A stretch of DNA of 64,000 bases from Pseudolabrys sp. (GCA_019689975.1 JADGGK010000005.1:1-64000); one strand, 5' to 3'; positions 1 through 11,312 are shown, counted from the stretch's first letter. Translations and numbers: made by a program. Notes: a model not told the origin generated them from the letters alone.

Positions 1-110
1 CAGCGCCTAGCACGGCCGCACCGGCCGCCCAAGAGGCCGTCGGCTTGAAATCGCCGCGATTTCGGCGGAAAACAGCCCCGCTGGAGCGGATTGCGGTACC
101 ATCGGCCCGT

Positions 111-270
111 CATTGCGAGTGCCTTGCGAGGGCGGCCATTGCGAGTGCCTTGCGAGGGCGGCCAAGCAATCCGGGCTGCTCCGTCACGGCGGGCCCGAAC
201 AGCGGGCGGGCGGAGCAAGAGGCTTGCCCGGATTGTTTCGTCGCCGCTTGCGGGGCGCGCGCCATGGCGG
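111..270. repeat. Intergenic palindromic repeat with an internal 26-bp tandem duplication
   Basis: cattgcgagtgccttgcgagggcggc occurs at 111-136 and 137-162; caagcaatccgggc (163-176) is inverted at 226-239 (gcccggattgtttc). Resembles the dispersed CGTCATTGCGAG...AAGCAATCC elements of alphaproteobacteria. Confidence 0.7.
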
Positions 271-315
271 TGCCGATTCGGTCCCGTCGGAATCCACTTT
301 GGAAAAGGCTCGGCG

Positions 316-1317
316 ATGAATCTCAACACGGCGCAACGGGCGCTCGGCGCGGTGATTGCCCTGGCACTCGCGCTCGTGCCGCAGGCGCGCGGGCAGAGCG
401 GGCTGTTTTCCACGCCGCCCTCGGGCGGATTGAGCGCGCCGAATTCCGAGACCCGCAGCAATCTCCTCTCCCCCGGCACGGCGTTGCACGCGCTGCCGAA
501 CGCGCCGCTGGTCGTGTTTCCGGGGGGCTCGTCGCGCGACATTCCGATGGTGCCCGCGGGCCATGTCGCCCTCGCTCTGTCCGCCCGTTTCGGCAAGGAT
601 CTGCCGCTCATTCCCGGCGGCCTCATCTGGCGGGTCTATGCCGCCAAACCCGACGCCAAGGGCAATTTCCGGCTCATCAAGGAAGAGAGATCGCCGAACC
701 CGACGCTGATCCTGCCCTCGGGCGAATATATCGTGTATGTCGGTTTCGGGCTTGCGACCGCGGTCAAGCCGGTCACCTTGTCCGGTCCGACCGTGCACGA
801 AGTGTTCGATCTTCCCGCCGGCGGACTCCGCCTCGAGGGTCGCGTCGGCGACGCGCGCATCCCGGCGGGGCAGATTTCCTTCGAGGTCTACAAGGGCAGC
901 CAGTTCGAGCCGGGCGACCGGCGACCCATTGCCGAGCACCTATTGACGGGCAACGTGCTGGTGGTGCCGGAGGGGACCTATTACGTGATTTCCAACTACG
1001 GCGACGCCAATGCGGTGGTGCGCTCCGACATTCGCGTCCAGGCCGGCAAGCTCACGGACATCACCGTCAATCATCGCGCGGCGGCGATCACGCTCAAGCT
1101 CGTGACCGAAAAGGGCGGCGAGGCGCTCGCCAACACCGCATGGTCCGTGCTCACGCCCGGCGGCGACGTGATCAAGGAGGCGCTCGGAGCCTTTCCGCGC
1201 GTGATCCTGGCGGAAGGCGAATATCGGGCGATCGCACGCAATGAGGGCAGGGTTTTCGAGCGGGAGTTCAAGGTCGTCGCGGGCGTCGACGGGGACGTCG
1301 AGGTGCTGGCGCGGTGA
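316..1317 (+). CDS. Secreted protein of unknown function with repeated beta-rich segments
   Basis: ORF with N-terminal signal-like MNLNTAQRALGAVIALALALVPQARG; stop overlaps the GTG start of otsB (GTGA). Confidence 0.75.
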   Translation: MNLNTAQRALGAVIALALALVPQARGQSGLFSTPPSGGLSAPNSETRSNLLSPGTALHALPNAPLVVFPGGSSRDIPMVPAGHVALALSARFGKDLPLIPGGLIWRVYAAKPDAKGNFRLIKEERSPNPTLILPSGEYIVYVGFGLATAVKPVTLSGPTVHEVFDLPAGGLRLEGRVGDARIPAGQISFEVYKGSQFEPGDRRPIAEHLLTGNVLVVPEGTYYVISNYGDANAVVRSDIRVQAGKLTDITVNHRAAAITLKLVTEKGGEALANTAWSVLTPGGDVIKEALGAFPRVILAEGEYRAIARNEGRVFEREFKVVAGVDGDVEVLAR

Positions 1318-2069
1318 GGAGCGCGTCTGCAGCCGTCGCCGCCTTCGGCAGGCTCGATTTGGACGGGGTTGCGTTCCTGCTCGACGTCGACGGCACGCTG
1401 CTCGATATCGCGCCGCAACCCGACGCCGTCGAGGTGCCGCCCGAGCTGCGGCGGACCCTGGGGATTCTTGCGGCGCGGGTGGGCGGCGCGCTCGCGCTCG
1501 TGAGCGGACGCACGATCGCCGACCTGGACCGCCTGTTCGCGCCCCTGGTGGTGCCGGCGATCGGCAGCCACGGTGCCGAGATCAGATCGGGTCGCGGCAG
1601 GATCATCGCCACGACCGAACCCCTGCCGGAGCGCCTGCGCCGCGTGCTGCGCGAGGCCGAAGGCTTGGCGGCCGGCATCGTGATCGAAGACAAGCGTTTC
1701 TCTATGGCGCTGCATTACCGCAAGGCACCGGGCGCCGAACCGCGCCTGAGGCGCTTCATCGAGGCGGTCCGGGCGGACTTTCCCGGAGAGATCCTCGAGG
1801 TGCTCCCCGGCAAGGCGGTGCTCGAGGTGAAACGGCCGGGCATCAGCAAGGGAGAGGCGGTGCGCCGTCTGGCGGGCGAGCCGCCATTCGCGGGCCGGCG
1901 GCCGGTATTCGTCGGCGACGACATCACCGATGAATCGGTGTTTGCGGTCCTGCCCGCACTCGGCGGCATCGGATTTTCCGTGGCACGGCCGCTTCCCGGG
2001 GTTGCCGGCGTCTTCGACACGCCCGCGGCGCTGCGTTCGGCGCTGCAAAATCTGGCGCATCGGGTCTGA
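1314..2069 (+). CDS. otsB: Trehalose-phosphatase
   Basis: HAD motif FLLDVDGTLLDIAPQPDAV, later VFVGDDITDE; upstream of otsA. Confidence 0.93.
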   Translation: MRSASAAVAAFGRLDLDGVAFLLDVDGTLLDIAPQPDAVEVPPELRRTLGILAARVGGALALVSGRTIADLDRLFAPLVVPAIGSHGAEIRSGRGRIIATTEPLPERLRRVLREAEGLAAGIVIEDKRFSMALHYRKAPGAEPRLRRFIEAVRADFPGEILEVLPGKAVLEVKRPGISKGEAVRRLAGEPPFAGRRPVFVGDDITDESVFAVLPALGGIGFSVARPLPGVAGVFDTPAALRSALQNLAHRV

Positions 2070-2350
2070 TCCTGCGGCGCATCGCTGCCGCCTCGACAAT
2101 GCGAAACTTCCCCGGCCTTCGCGCGTTGTTCCATGACCGCCGCGGGGCCGAGGCGGCATTCTATCGCATCACGCATTGCCGATTGCCCACGGGATTGCAA
2201 AAATTGCGGGAGAATGAACGAATGCCGGAAATAATCCCGGGACTGGAGATGACATGGCCGGTCGTGCAAACCGGCGAGGGGAATTGCGGTGCATTGGGTC
2301 ACATCCGATTTGAGGACGAGGACCCCTTGACGTCGTTGAGAAAGGTCGAC

Positions 2351-3778
2351 GTGTCGAGGCTGGTCGTCGTTTCCAACAGGGTCGGTGTTCCGGACGGAAG
2401 CGCGCGCGCGGGCGGCCTGGAAGTGGCCATACGCGCCGCCTTGCGTCGCCGCGGCGGAATTTGGTTCGGCTGGAGCGGTCGCATCGCCGAGGAGCCCGCG
2501 CCGCCGCGCACCATACAGCAGGACAATATCGCCTATGTCACCGTCGACCTGCGCAAGGATGACTACGAGGAATTCTACAACGGCTTCGCCAACCGGGTAT
2601 TGTGGCCGATCCTTCATTATCGGCTCGATCTCGCCGAGTTCAGCCGCCGCGATCTCGGCGGCTATCTGCGGGTCAATGAGTTCTTTGCGCGCAATTTGGA
2701 GCGTCTGCTGACGCCCGACGACACGATCTGGGTGCACGATTACCACCTGATCCCTTTCGCCAAGGCGCTGCGCGACCGCGGCCACAAGAACCGGATCGGC
2801 TTTTTCATCCACGTTCCCTGTCCGCCGCCGGAAATCCTGACCGCCTTGCCGAACCACGAACGGTTGATTCCGACGCTCGGCCATTTCGATCTGATCGGCT
2901 TTCAAACCGAGACCGACGCCAGCAATTTTTCCCGTTATCTCGCCAACGAGTGCAAATTGCGCCGCATCGGTACCGACCGCTTCGGGACCGATCGCTTTGC
3001 GGTCAACGGGCGCATGGTGGAGATCGGCGTGTTTCCCGTCGGCGTCGAGACCGAAGCCTTCTCGCGACTCGCGAGGCGGGCGATCGATTCGGGCTTCGTG
3101 CGCGAGGTGATCGAGAGCCTGTCGGGCCGGGATCTCATCATCGGCGTCGACCGGCTGGACTACACCAAGGGCATCGCCGAGCGCATGAGCGCGTACGAGC
3201 GCTTCCTCACCAATTTTCCCGACTGGCGCGGCAAGGTGACCTATATCCAGATCACGCCGCGCAGCCGTAGTTCGATCCCCGAATATGCCGCCATGGCCCG
3301 GCAGGTGGGCGAGGCGGTCGGCCGCATCAACGGGACCTTCGGCGAAGCCTCATGGACACCGCTGCGCTATATCAACAAGGCGCACAACCGGACTGCGCTC
3401 GCCGGTCTCTATCGGGCCGCGCGCGTGGCGTTGGTGACGCCGTTGCGCGACGGCATGAATCTGGTGGCCAAGGAATATGTCGCGGCGCAGAATCCGGACA
3501 ACCCGGGCGTGCTGATCCTGTCGCGCTTTGCTGGCGCCGCGCATGAGTGCACGGCGGCGCTGCTCGTCAATCCCTACGACCCCGAGGGCGTCGCCATCGC
3601 CATCGACCGTGCGTTGGCAATGCCGCTATCGGAACGGCGCGAGCGTCACGCCCACAACTATCGCGTGCTGATCGAAAACGATATCAGGCACTGGGCGGAG
3701 CGTTTCCTCGACAGACTCGACCAGACCAGCGCGGCGGCCGACGCGCCGTTGTTCGCGCGTTCGGCGGGCGCGCGCTGA
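2351..3778 (+). CDS. otsA: Alpha,alpha-trehalose-phosphate synthase (UDP-forming)
   Basis: [11 protein letters not shown]-terminus, [50 protein letters not shown] start at 2351 chosen; the ATG-initiated ORF extends back to 2099. Confidence 0.92.
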   Translation: MSRLVVVSNRVGVPDGSARAGGLEVAIRAALRRRGGIWFGWSGRIAEEPAPPRTIQQDNIAYVTVDLRKDDYEEFYNGFANRVLWPILHYRLDLAEFSRRDLGGYLRVNEFFARNLERLLTPDDTIWVHDYHLIPFAKALRDRGHKNRIGFFIHVPCPPPEILTALPNHERLIPTLGHFDLIGFQTETDASNFSRYLANECKLRRIGTDRFGTDRFAVNGRMVEIGVFPVGVETEAFSRLARRAIDSGFVREVIESLSGRDLIIGVDRLDYTKGIAERMSAYERFLTNFPDWRGKVTYIQITPRSRSSIPEYAAMARQVGEAVGRINGTFGEASWTPLRYINKAHNRTALAGLYRAARVALVTPLRDGMNLVAKEYVAAQNPDNPGVLILSRFAGAAHECTAALLVNPYDPEGVAIAIDRALAMPLSERRERHAHNYRVLIENDIRHWAERFLDRLDQTSAAADAPLFARSAGAR

Positions 3779-3874
3779 AGCGTGATCCGTTCCCGGTCGT
3801 GCCCCTGTGCCCGCCGCGCGCCCCGTCCGCAGCCGGGATTGCAATCGGGTCCCCACCGGAAGGCTGGCGGTCAT

Positions 3875-5863
3875 TCACCGCCCCGTCTTCGCCTGGGCCG
3901 CAGCCGCGCCCGGGTGCGGCTCGCGCCGCGATCGTCTGATGTCGGGCGGCATCGCTTCGTCCGCGAGCGCGCCGAGTGCGGCGTCGAGCGACATGATCTC
4001 CTGTTTCTCGCCGCCGAGACGACGCACGGAGACGGTACGCTCCGTCGCCTCGCGTTTGCCGACGACGAGCAGGACGGGCGTTTTCGCGAGCGAATGCTCG
4101 CGGACCTTGTAATTGATCTTCTCGTTGCGCCGGTCGACCTCGACGCGCAGGCCGGCTTTGCGCGCCGCCGCCGCGACCTCGCCCGCATAGGCGTCGGCTT
4201 CCTCGGTGATGGTCGCGACGACGGCCTGCACCGGCGCAAGCCACAGCGGCAGATGGCCGGCATAATGCTCGATCAGGATGCCGGTGAAACGCTCGAGCGA
4301 GCCGAACATGGCGCGGTGGAGCATGACCGGCGTGACCTTGTTGGAATGCTCGTCGATATAGAACGCGCCGAGCCGTCCCGGCATGTTGAGATCGACCTGC
4401 ACGGTGCCGCATTGCCAGTCCCGGCCGATGGCGTCGCGCAGGACGTATTCGAGCTTCGGTCCGTAGAAGGCGCCTTCGCCTTTGTTGAGCGTCCACGGTC
4501 GGCCGGAGGCCTCGAGCGCGGCCATCAGCGCGGCTTCCGCCTTGTCCCATACCGCGTCGTCGCCGATGCGCTTTTGCGGCCGATCGGAGAACTTGATGGT
4601 GACGTCGGAAAAGCCGAAGTCCTCGTAGATCGACAGGATCTGGTCGTTGAGTTTCAGCGCCTCCTCGGCGATCTGTGCGTGGGTGATGAAGATATGCGCG
4701 TCGTCCTGGGTGAAAGCGCGCACGCGCATGAGCCCGTGCAGCGCGCCGGAGGGCTCGAAACGGTGCACCTTGCCGAATTCGGCGACCTTGAACGGCAGGT
4801 CTCGGTATGATTTGAGGCCGTTCTTGAAGATCTGGATGTGGCCGGGGCAGTTCATCGGCTTGACGACGAAGACACGCTCCTCGTCGTCGCGCGGCTGGGT
4901 GAGAAACATGTTCTCGCGGAACGTGGCCATGTGGCCCGAGGCGACCCAGAGCGAGGAATCCATGAGCTGCGGCGCATTCACCTCGAGGAAGCCGAATTCG
5001 GCCTGCCGCCGCCGGATGTAGTTTTCGAGCAGCTGGAAAAGCGTCCAGCCTTTTGGATGCCAGAATACCGATCCGGGCGCCTCCTCCTGGAAATGGAACA
5101 GGTCCATCTCGCGTCCGAGCCGGCGATGATCGCGTCGCTCGGCCTCCGCGAGTTGCTGCAGATAGGCGTCAAGTTCCTCCTGCCTGGCGAAGGCGGTGCC
5201 GTAGATACGCGACAGCATCTCGCGGTTCGAGTCCCCGCGCCAATAGGCGCCGGCCACTTTCATCAGCTTGAAGGCGCCGCCGATCTTGCCCGTCGACGTC
5301 ATGTGCGGGCCGCGGCAGAGGTCGAACCAGTCGCCCTGCCTGTAGATCTTGATCGGCTGGTCCTCCGGAATGGCGTCGACGAGCTCGACCTTGAAAGTCT
5401 CGCCCATCTTCCTGAACGTCTCCTTGGCCTGTTCGCGCGACCAGATCTCTTTGGTAAACGGTTTATCGCGCGCGATGATCTCGCGCATTTTCTTTTCGAT
5501 CGCGGGAAGATCCTCGGGCGTGAAGGGCTCGGCGCGGAAGAAGTCGTAATAAAACCCGTTGTCGATCACCGGGCCGATGGTGACCTGGGTGCCCGGCCAC
5601 AGAGACTGCACCGCCTCGGCGAGCACGTGCGCGGCGTCGTGCCGGATCAATTCCAGCGCGCGGGGGTCCTCGCGCGAGATGAACTCGATTCTGGCGTCGC
5701 GCGCGATCGGATCGCTCAAATCGGCCAATTGACCATCGAGCACCATGGCGACGCTGCGCTTGGCGAGCGAAGGCGAAATGGCCTTCGCAACCTCGAGACC
5801 GGTAATGCCCTGGGGGAACTCCCGACGCGCGCCGTCGGGGAAGGTCAGCGTGACCATGACCAT
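3875..5863 (-). CDS. thrS: Threonine--tRNA ligase
   Basis: TGS domain, class II motifs, [16 protein letters not shown]-independent catalytic core; full-length 662 aa. Confidence 0.97.
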   Translation of the reverse strand: MVMVTLTFPDGARREFPQGITGLEVAKAISPSLAKRSVAMVLDGQLADLSDPIARDARIEFISREDPRALELIRHDAAHVLAEAVQSLWPGTQVTIGPVIDNGFYYDFFRAEPFTPEDLPAIEKKMREIIARDKPFTKEIWSREQAKETFRKMGETFKVELVDAIPEDQPIKIYRQGDWFDLCRGPHMTSTGKIGGAFKLMKVAGAYWRGDSNREMLSRIYGTAFARQEELDAYLQQLAEAERRDHRRLGREMDLFHFQEEAPGSVFWHPKGWTLFQLLENYIRRRQAEFGFLEVNAPQLMDSSLWVASGHMATFRENMFLTQPRDDEERVFVVKPMNCPGHIQIFKNGLKSYRDLPFKVAEFGKVHRFEPSGALHGLMRVRAFTQDDAHIFITHAQIAEEALKLNDQILSIYEDFGFSDVTIKFSDRPQKRIGDDAVWDKAEAALMAALEASGRPWTLNKGEGAFYGPKLEYVLRDAIGRDWQCGTVQVDLNMPGRLGAFYIDEHSNKVTPVMLHRAMFGSLERFTGILIEHYAGHLPLWLAPVQAVVATITEEADAYAGEVAAAARKAGLRVEVDRRNEKINYKVREHSLAKTPVLLVVGKREATERTVSVRRLGGEKQEIMSLDAALGALADEAMPPDIRRSRREPHPGAAAAQAKTGR

Positions 5864-6059
5864 CTCCTGCTCACTCGCTGCCTACGAACGCAGGTAAGCG
5901 CGCGACCGATATAACAGGCGAATCAAGACGTGCAACCCGATTTCGCGATCCTTGCGGTCCGCCCGTCGGAGAGCGTGCCGGAAGCGGTAGGGCGCCAGGC
6001 GCCGGTTCGGTTTGCCGACTTAGGCCGACGGGCCCCGCGCCATGAGTCGTCGCACCGAT

Positions 6060-6386
6060 CTATCGCGCATCCGCGCGATCATTGACGCCGCGCCAGCGGC
6101 CGTAGCGCCAGGGACAATACCAGCGCGCATGCGGCGGCGGCTGTTCCGGCACGAAATCCAGCCCCGAGGTGCCGAAAGGATGGCAACGCGACAGGCGTGC
6201 GAGCGCCATCCAGCCCCCGGCCCACAACCCGAAGCGCATGATCGCCTCCTCGGCATAGTCCGAACAAGTCGGCAAGTGGCGGCAGCGGGGGCCGATCAGC
6301 GCGCGCAACGTATAACGATAGCCGATCACGAGGCCGCGTGCGAACCGGCGCGGCACGGCTTTGATCCCGCCGGGAGTGGGTTGCAT
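6060..6386 (-). CDS. yidD: Membrane protein insertion efficiency factor YidD
   Basis: YRYTLRALIGPRCRHLPTCSDYAEEAIMRFG...RLSRCHPFG signature; start taken at MQPTPGG. Confidence 0.9.
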   Translation of the reverse strand: MQPTPGGIKAVPRRFARGLVIGYRYTLRALIGPRCRHLPTCSDYAEEAIMRFGLWAGGWMALARLSRCHPFGTSGLDFVPEQPPPHARWYCPWRYGRWRGVNDRADAR

Positions 6387-6535
6387 GATCAGCAATGTAG
6401 GCAGGAACGCCGGAACGCGGAAGTTCCATCGCAAAACCGCGCCGACGCTGCGCCGGTCGCGACTATTTTGCGCTGGACCCGACTCCGCTGCCTCTCTACA
6501 TTCGTCATGCGTCCCGGGGGCGATTCTGGCTGCCC

Positions 6536-7912
6536 ATGCCATTGCAGAACGCGGATCAGCCGCGCATCGACACCAAGAACAAGGCGGCGAGCACGGGGGT
6601 TTGGTTGTCTCGGCAGCGTGCAATCGGTGCTGCATTCGCACTGGCGGCAACGGCCGTGCTGTGGCCGGCGCCGTCGCCGGCGCACGACCGGGACCTGCCG
6701 ATGCGTTTCGAGATGCGTACGGAAGGCCCGGCGGATCTCTGTCGGCCGCATTGCCGCAAGCTCATCGCCGCAAGCGGTTCGATCACCGCGGATACCCCGC
6801 GGGACTTCCTCTATTTCGCGCAGACGCACGATCTGACGGGCGGACTCGTCGTGCTCGACTCCGACGGCGGCTCGGTGCACGGCGCCATTGCGCTCGGGCG
6901 TGAGATCCGGCGACTCAAGCTGGACACCACGGTGGGAACGCTGGTCGCGCTCGACTCCGATGCGGCGCACGCCAAGCTCTCGCCGCAGGCGGATTGTCAG
7001 TCCATGTGCGCCTTCGTGCTGATTGCCGGCGTGCACCGCTTCGTGCCCGAAGGTGCGCGCGTGATGGTGCATCAGATCTGGCTCGGCGACCGCCGCGAGG
7101 ATCCGATGGCGGCGAACTATTCGGCCGAGGATCTGGCGCTGGTGCAACGCGATATTGGCAAGCTCGTGCGCTACACCATGGATATGGGTGCCTCCGTCGA
7201 GCTGCTCGATCTTGCGCTTCGCATTCCGCCGTGGGAGCCGATGCATGTGCTGAACGCGAGCGAACTGCGCGGCGCCCGTATCGATACCGTCCCGGTCGGA
7301 AGCCCTGCGGCCGACGCGGTCGCGGCTATAAACGCTCCCGCCCGGGCCGCCCTTGGCGGCCCGCCGGCCACGCAGGGCGAGGTGCCCGGCCGAAACGCGA
7401 TCAGCCAGCGACAATGGACCGTCATCGATCGGGCCGGCAGCGCCGCGCTTGCGCGCAGCCATCCGTTGACGCTCGAGGGCGAGGACATCGGCAGCTTCGA
7501 TCTGATCCTTTCCTGCGGAAGCGCCGCAGGAAGTTACGAGCTGAGTTATATCGAGCGTCGACATGCCGCCGCGCACAACCCCCTGCCGGCGACGGTGCGT
7601 TCGGTCGACATCAGCGTGCGCGAGACGCTGGCCAGGCTTACGGTCGTCTCCTCCCAGCGGCGCGATCCCGACGAGTTGATCACCTTTGCGACGGGGGCGG
7701 TACCTGCCGCGATGATCGATCTCTTTGCCGCCGCGGGCGCGCAATCGATGATGATCGAGACCGCGAGCACGGGCGGGGCGACGGCAATCAGGCTCGGCAA
7801 TACCGGTGCACGGCAACACCTTCCCTATCTCGCCAAGGTCTGCGTCGGCTCGCAGGCGCGGCGCGCGGAACTCGTATTGCCGAAGACGGATGTGACGGCG
7901 GCCAAGCCCTGA
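6536..7912 (+). CDS. ClpP/crotonase-fold periplasmic-type protein (COG3904-like) with uncharacterised C-terminal region
   Basis: [51 protein letters not shown]; hydrophobic N-terminal segment. Confidence 0.7.
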   Translation: MPLQNADQPRIDTKNKAASTGVWLSRQRAIGAAFALAATAVLWPAPSPAHDRDLPMRFEMRTEGPADLCRPHCRKLIAASGSITADTPRDFLYFAQTHDLTGGLVVLDSDGGSVHGAIALGREIRRLKLDTTVGTLVALDSDAAHAKLSPQADCQSMCAFVLIAGVHRFVPEGARVMVHQIWLGDRREDPMAANYSAEDLALVQRDIGKLVRYTMDMGASVELLDLALRIPPWEPMHVLNASELRGARIDTVPVGSPAADAVAAINAPARAALGGPPATQGEVPGRNAISQRQWTVIDRAGSAALARSHPLTLEGEDIGSFDLILSCGSAAGSYELSYIERRHAAAHNPLPATVRSVDISVRETLARLTVVSSQRRDPDELITFATGAVPAAMIDLFAAAGAQSMMIETASTGGATAIRLGNTGARQHLPYLAKVCVGSQARRAELVLPKTDVTAAKP

Positions 7913-7928
7913 CCGTTCCTGCGGCCGT

Positions 7929-8372
7929 TCAGCCGCCGCCCGCCCGCCGCGATTCGATCTGGTCGAGGGCCGAGACGACCGCGTCGAAGGTGAGCAGCGT
8001 GGAGGCGTGCCGCGCCTTGTACGCGCGTACCGGCTCGAGCACGGCGATGTCGGCCCATTTGCCGGTCGGCGGCGGGCCGTTTTCCTTGAGCATCTTGCGC
8101 ACCGTCTCCCGCAACGCCCTCAGCTCGTCCGGCCTCGAGCCGATCACGTGGCGCGCCATGATCGACGACGAGGCCTGACCGAGCGCGCAGGCCCTGACCT
8201 CGTGCGCGAAATCGCTGACCGTGCCGTTATCCATCTTCAGGTCGACGGTGACGGTGGAGCCGCACAGCTTGGAGTGGGCGGTGGCGCTGGCGTCGGGATC
8301 CGGGAGGCGTCCGAGGCGTGGGATGTTGCCCGCCAATTCCAGGATCCGGGCATTGTAGACGTCGTCGAGCAT
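7929..8372 (-). CDS. IscU/NifU-like iron-sulfur cluster assembly scaffold family protein
   Basis: [17 protein letters not shown]...[15 protein letters not shown]...[15 protein letters not shown]. Confidence 0.82.
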   Translation of the reverse strand: MLDDVYNARILELAGNIPRLGRLPDPDASATAHSKLCGSTVTVDLKMDNGTVSDFAHEVRACALGQASSSIMARHVIGSRPDELRALRETVRKMLKENGPPPTGKWADIAVLEPVRAYKARHASTLLTFDAVVSALDQIESRRAGGG

Positions 8373-8600
8373 CGGGCCGAAAAACTTCCCTCCCGGGCCG
8401 CACGTTGCGTCGGCCGGCCGATGCAATATATATGGGTCGTTCGGTCGGCGCGAGAAGGGTTCTCGGCGTCGGCCGCGGCTCGTGCGAGCCGGGAAAGCAA
8501 GGGAATGCGCGTCCAATCGCCGGGTCGTGATCCGGCATCGACGCGGCCGCCCGGTGACACTTCCGGTACCTCGCGTACCGGTCGAACGGAGAGACCCGTC

Positions 8601-9266
8601 ATGGACGCGAAGCACACCCCGACCAACGTCACGCCTTGGCCCAAGCAGGGGCTGTCCGAGCATGTCCGCGCGGCGCCGCGCCCCGTGTCGCCGCGCCCGA
8701 CGCGCGAGGAGGCCGAGGCCGCCGTTCGCACGCTCATCGCCTATGCCGGCGACGACCCGGGACGCGAGGGCGTGCGAGAGACGCCGCGACGCGTGATCGA
8801 TGCCTTCGACGAGCTTTATCGCGGCTACCGCGAATGCCCGGTGGAAGTGCTCGACCGCACCTTCACCGAAACCGGCGGTTACGACGATTTCGTGCTGGTC
8901 CGCGACATCAGTTTCAACTCGCATTGCGAGCACCACATGATGCCGTTCTTCGGCCGCGCGCATGTCGCCTATATGCCGGTGGAACGGGTGGTGGGTCTTT
9001 CCAAGCTTGCCCGCCTGGTCGACGTCTATGCGCGCCGGCTGCAGACGCAGGAAAACCTGACCGCTCAGGTGGCGACCGCCATCGATGAAATCCTCAAGCC
9101 GCGCGGGGTGGCGGTGATGATCGAGGCCGAGCACATGTGCATGTCGCTGCGCGGGGTCGAGAAGCCGGGCGCGCTGACGGTGACCACGCATTTCACCGGC
9201 GCCTTCCGCGACGACGCCAACGAGCAGGTTCGCTTCATGTCGATGCTGCGCGGCGGCCCGCGTTAG
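8601..9266 (+). CDS. folE: GTP cyclohydrolase I
   Basis: [58 protein letters not shown]. Confidence 0.96.
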   Translation: MDAKHTPTNVTPWPKQGLSEHVRAAPRPVSPRPTREEAEAAVRTLIAYAGDDPGREGVRETPRRVIDAFDELYRGYRECPVEVLDRTFTETGGYDDFVLVRDISFNSHCEHHMMPFFGRAHVAYMPVERVVGLSKLARLVDVYARRLQTQENLTAQVATAIDEILKPRGVAVMIEAEHMCMSLRGVEKPGALTVTTHFTGAFRDDANEQVRFMSMLRGGPR

Positions 9267-9489
9267 CGGGCACCCGGGCCGGCCCGCCGCCGCGCCGGTC
9301 GTTGCGCCGCCGCGACCGGCCGTTCATGATGCGGCCGGGCTTTGCTCGTGCGTTGCGCCTTTGCGCGGGTTCGGCGCCGGTCGGTCGGCCGCGACCCGGC
9401 CTTCCGCAACGGATCCGCCTGGTCGCATGCCGATCGGCCTTCGCGTCCTGCTGCGCGCGAACGGTGGACCGCAGCCGGGGTTTACGTTC

Positions 9490-9921
9490 ATGGCGAGCCA
9501 GTCAAGCGAGATCGAGGAAGGCACAGCCTTTGCGCCCCGCTTCGGTGCCGACGGCCTGATCACGGCGGTCGTGACCGAGGCGGCGAGCGGCGAGGTCCTG
9601 ATGGTGGCGTCCATGAACGACGAGGCGCTGCGCCGCACGCTCGAGAGCGGCGAGGCGTGGTTTTACAGCCGCTCGCGCAAGGCGCTGTGGCGCAAGGGCG
9701 AGACGTCGGGCCGCAGCCAACGCGTGATCGAATTGCGGGTGGATTGCGACCAGGACGCGCTCTGGCTCAAGGTCGAGCAGGCGGGAGGCGCCGCGTGTCA
9801 TACCGGTCGGCGCTCCTGCTTCTACCGCGTGGTGCCGCTCGGCCGATCCGCCGGGGTGAGGCTCGAATTCCGCGACGCCGAGCGCCTGTTCGATCCGCAG
9901 ACGGTCTATGGCGGGCGATGA
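9490..9921 (+). CDS. hisI: Phosphoribosyl-AMP cyclohydrolase
   Basis: [63 protein letters not shown]. Confidence 0.95.
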   Translation: MASQSSEIEEGTAFAPRFGADGLITAVVTEAASGEVLMVASMNDEALRRTLESGEAWFYSRSRKALWRKGETSGRSQRVIELRVDCDQDALWLKVEQAGGAACHTGRRSCFYRVVPLGRSAGVRLEFRDAERLFDPQTVYGGR

Positions 9922-9954
9922 GCCGGCCGGCGCCTGTTCCGCGGTCTTGGCGCG

Positions 9955-10824
9955 TCAGCTCTTCACGTTCGCCAACAGCCGCTGCGCCCGCAAGAGGTGC
10001 GGTCGATCGTACATCTTGCCATCGATGCCGACGGTCCCCGCGTTCGGCTGCGCCGCGAAGGCGGCGACGATCGCTTCGGCCTGCGCGATCTGGGCGGCGG
10101 TCGGCGTGAACACCTCGTTGATGATCGGGATCTGCGCCGGATGAATGGCGAGCCGTCCGGTGAAGCCGTCGCGGCGGGCGATCTCGGTGTCGCGCCGCAG
10201 CGCGTCGAGATTGCGGAAATCGACGTGAATGGTTTCGATTGCCGGAACACCCGCGGCGGCGGCGCCGAACAGACACAGGGCGCGGGCAATGCGGTACGGC
10301 TCGGTCAGCTTGCCGTCGCTGTCGCGATTGGCTTCGGCGCCGAGTTCGGCCGCCAGATCCTCCGGGCCCCAGGTGAGCCCGATCAGCCTGCGGCTGCAAT
10401 CGCGGAACGTGCCGGCGAGGAACAGGCCGGCGGCCGATTCGACCGACTGGGCGAGAATCTTGATGCCGCCGGGAGGCAGCCCCGCATCCGCCTCGCGCAG
10501 GCTGAGCTTGGTGTCGATCTTGGTGACCGAAGCGCCGCCTTCCGCCTTCGGGATCAGCACGGCGTCCGGCTGCGCCGGCACCACGGCGTCGAGATCGGCG
10601 TCCGTCAGTCCGGTATCGAGCCCGTTGACGCGCACCAGCAGCCGCGGGCGTCGTCCCATGGCGCGGGCGCGTTGAAGGAATGCGAGCGCGGCCTCGCGCG
10701 CATCCGCCTTGCGCTCGGGCGCGACCGAGTCTTCCAGGTCGAGAATGACGGCGTCGGCGCCGCTCGCGAGCGCCTTGTCGAGCTTGGCGCCGCCGTCGGC
10801 GGGAACGAAGAGAAGCGAACGCAT
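9955..10824 (-). CDS. HpcH/HpaI aldolase / citrate lyase family CoA ester lyase
   Basis: MRSLLFVPADGGAKLDKALASGADAVILDLEDSVAPERKADAR, IHPAQIPIINEVFTP. Confidence 0.88.
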   Translation of the reverse strand: MRSLLFVPADGGAKLDKALASGADAVILDLEDSVAPERKADAREAALAFLQRARAMGRRPRLLVRVNGLDTGLTDADLDAVVPAQPDAVLIPKAEGGASVTKIDTKLSLREADAGLPPGGIKILAQSVESAAGLFLAGTFRDCSRRLIGLTWGPEDLAAELGAEANRDSDGKLTEPYRIARALCLFGAAAAGVPAIETIHVDFRNLDALRRDTEIARRDGFTGRLAIHPAQIPIINEVFTPTAAQIAQAEAIVAAFAAQPNAGTVGIDGKMYDRPHLLRAQRLLANVKS

Positions 10825-11312
10825 CAGCTTTGTTTAGGTCGCATCAGGATAAACGCGTTGCGACGGCATTCGGCGACCAGGGTTCCGTCCTGCTTGAACG
10901 CCTTGTGGTGGAACTCGACGATCCCGGCGCCCGGGCGCGATCTCGATTCCCGTTTGGAGACGACCGTCGTCTCGCAGTGGACCGTGTCTCCCTCGAACAG
11001 CGGGGCCGGAAACCTCACGTCGGTCATGCCGAGATTGGCGATGGTGGTGCCGACGGTCATGTCGGAGACCTGAATGCCGATCATCAGGCCCAGCGTGAAG
11101 AGCGAATTCATGAGCGGCTGACCCCACTCGGTCTCGGTCTCGCAGAAATGCCGGTCGATATGCAGCGGCTGCGGGTTCAGCGTCATATTGGAAAACAGGA
11201 TGTTGTCCATCTGCGTGACCGTGCGCGTATAGCGGTGCTGGTAGGTCTTGCCGACCTCGAAATCCTCGAAATACAGCCCGCCGCGCTTGTGGCGCTTGAT
11301 CGAATCCGTCAT
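10824..11312 (-). CDS. MaoC family dehydratase
   Basis: FEDFEVGKTYQHRYTRTVTQMDNILFSNMTLNPQPLHID hot-dog motif; overlaps the CoA lyase start. Confidence 0.87.
   Translation of the reverse strand: MTDSIKRHKRGGLYFEDFEVGKTYQHRYTRTVTQMDNILFSNMTLNPQPLHIDRHFCETETEWGQPLMNSLFTLGLMIGIQVSDMTVGTTIANLGMTDVRFPAPLFEGDTVHCETTVVSKRESRSRPGAGIVEFHHKAFKQDGTLVAECRRNAFILMRPKQS

Noticed and set aside
1-48. Possible C-terminal end of a CDS (QRLARPHRPPKRPSA*, stop at 46-48)
   Set aside because: Only 15 codons visible with no family motif; cannot distinguish from non-coding sequence.
45-1244. 399-aa ORF in another frame over the secreted protein and the palindromic repeat
   Set aside because: Arg/Ala-rich shadow ORF; the 316-1317 frame has a signal peptide and coherent protein.
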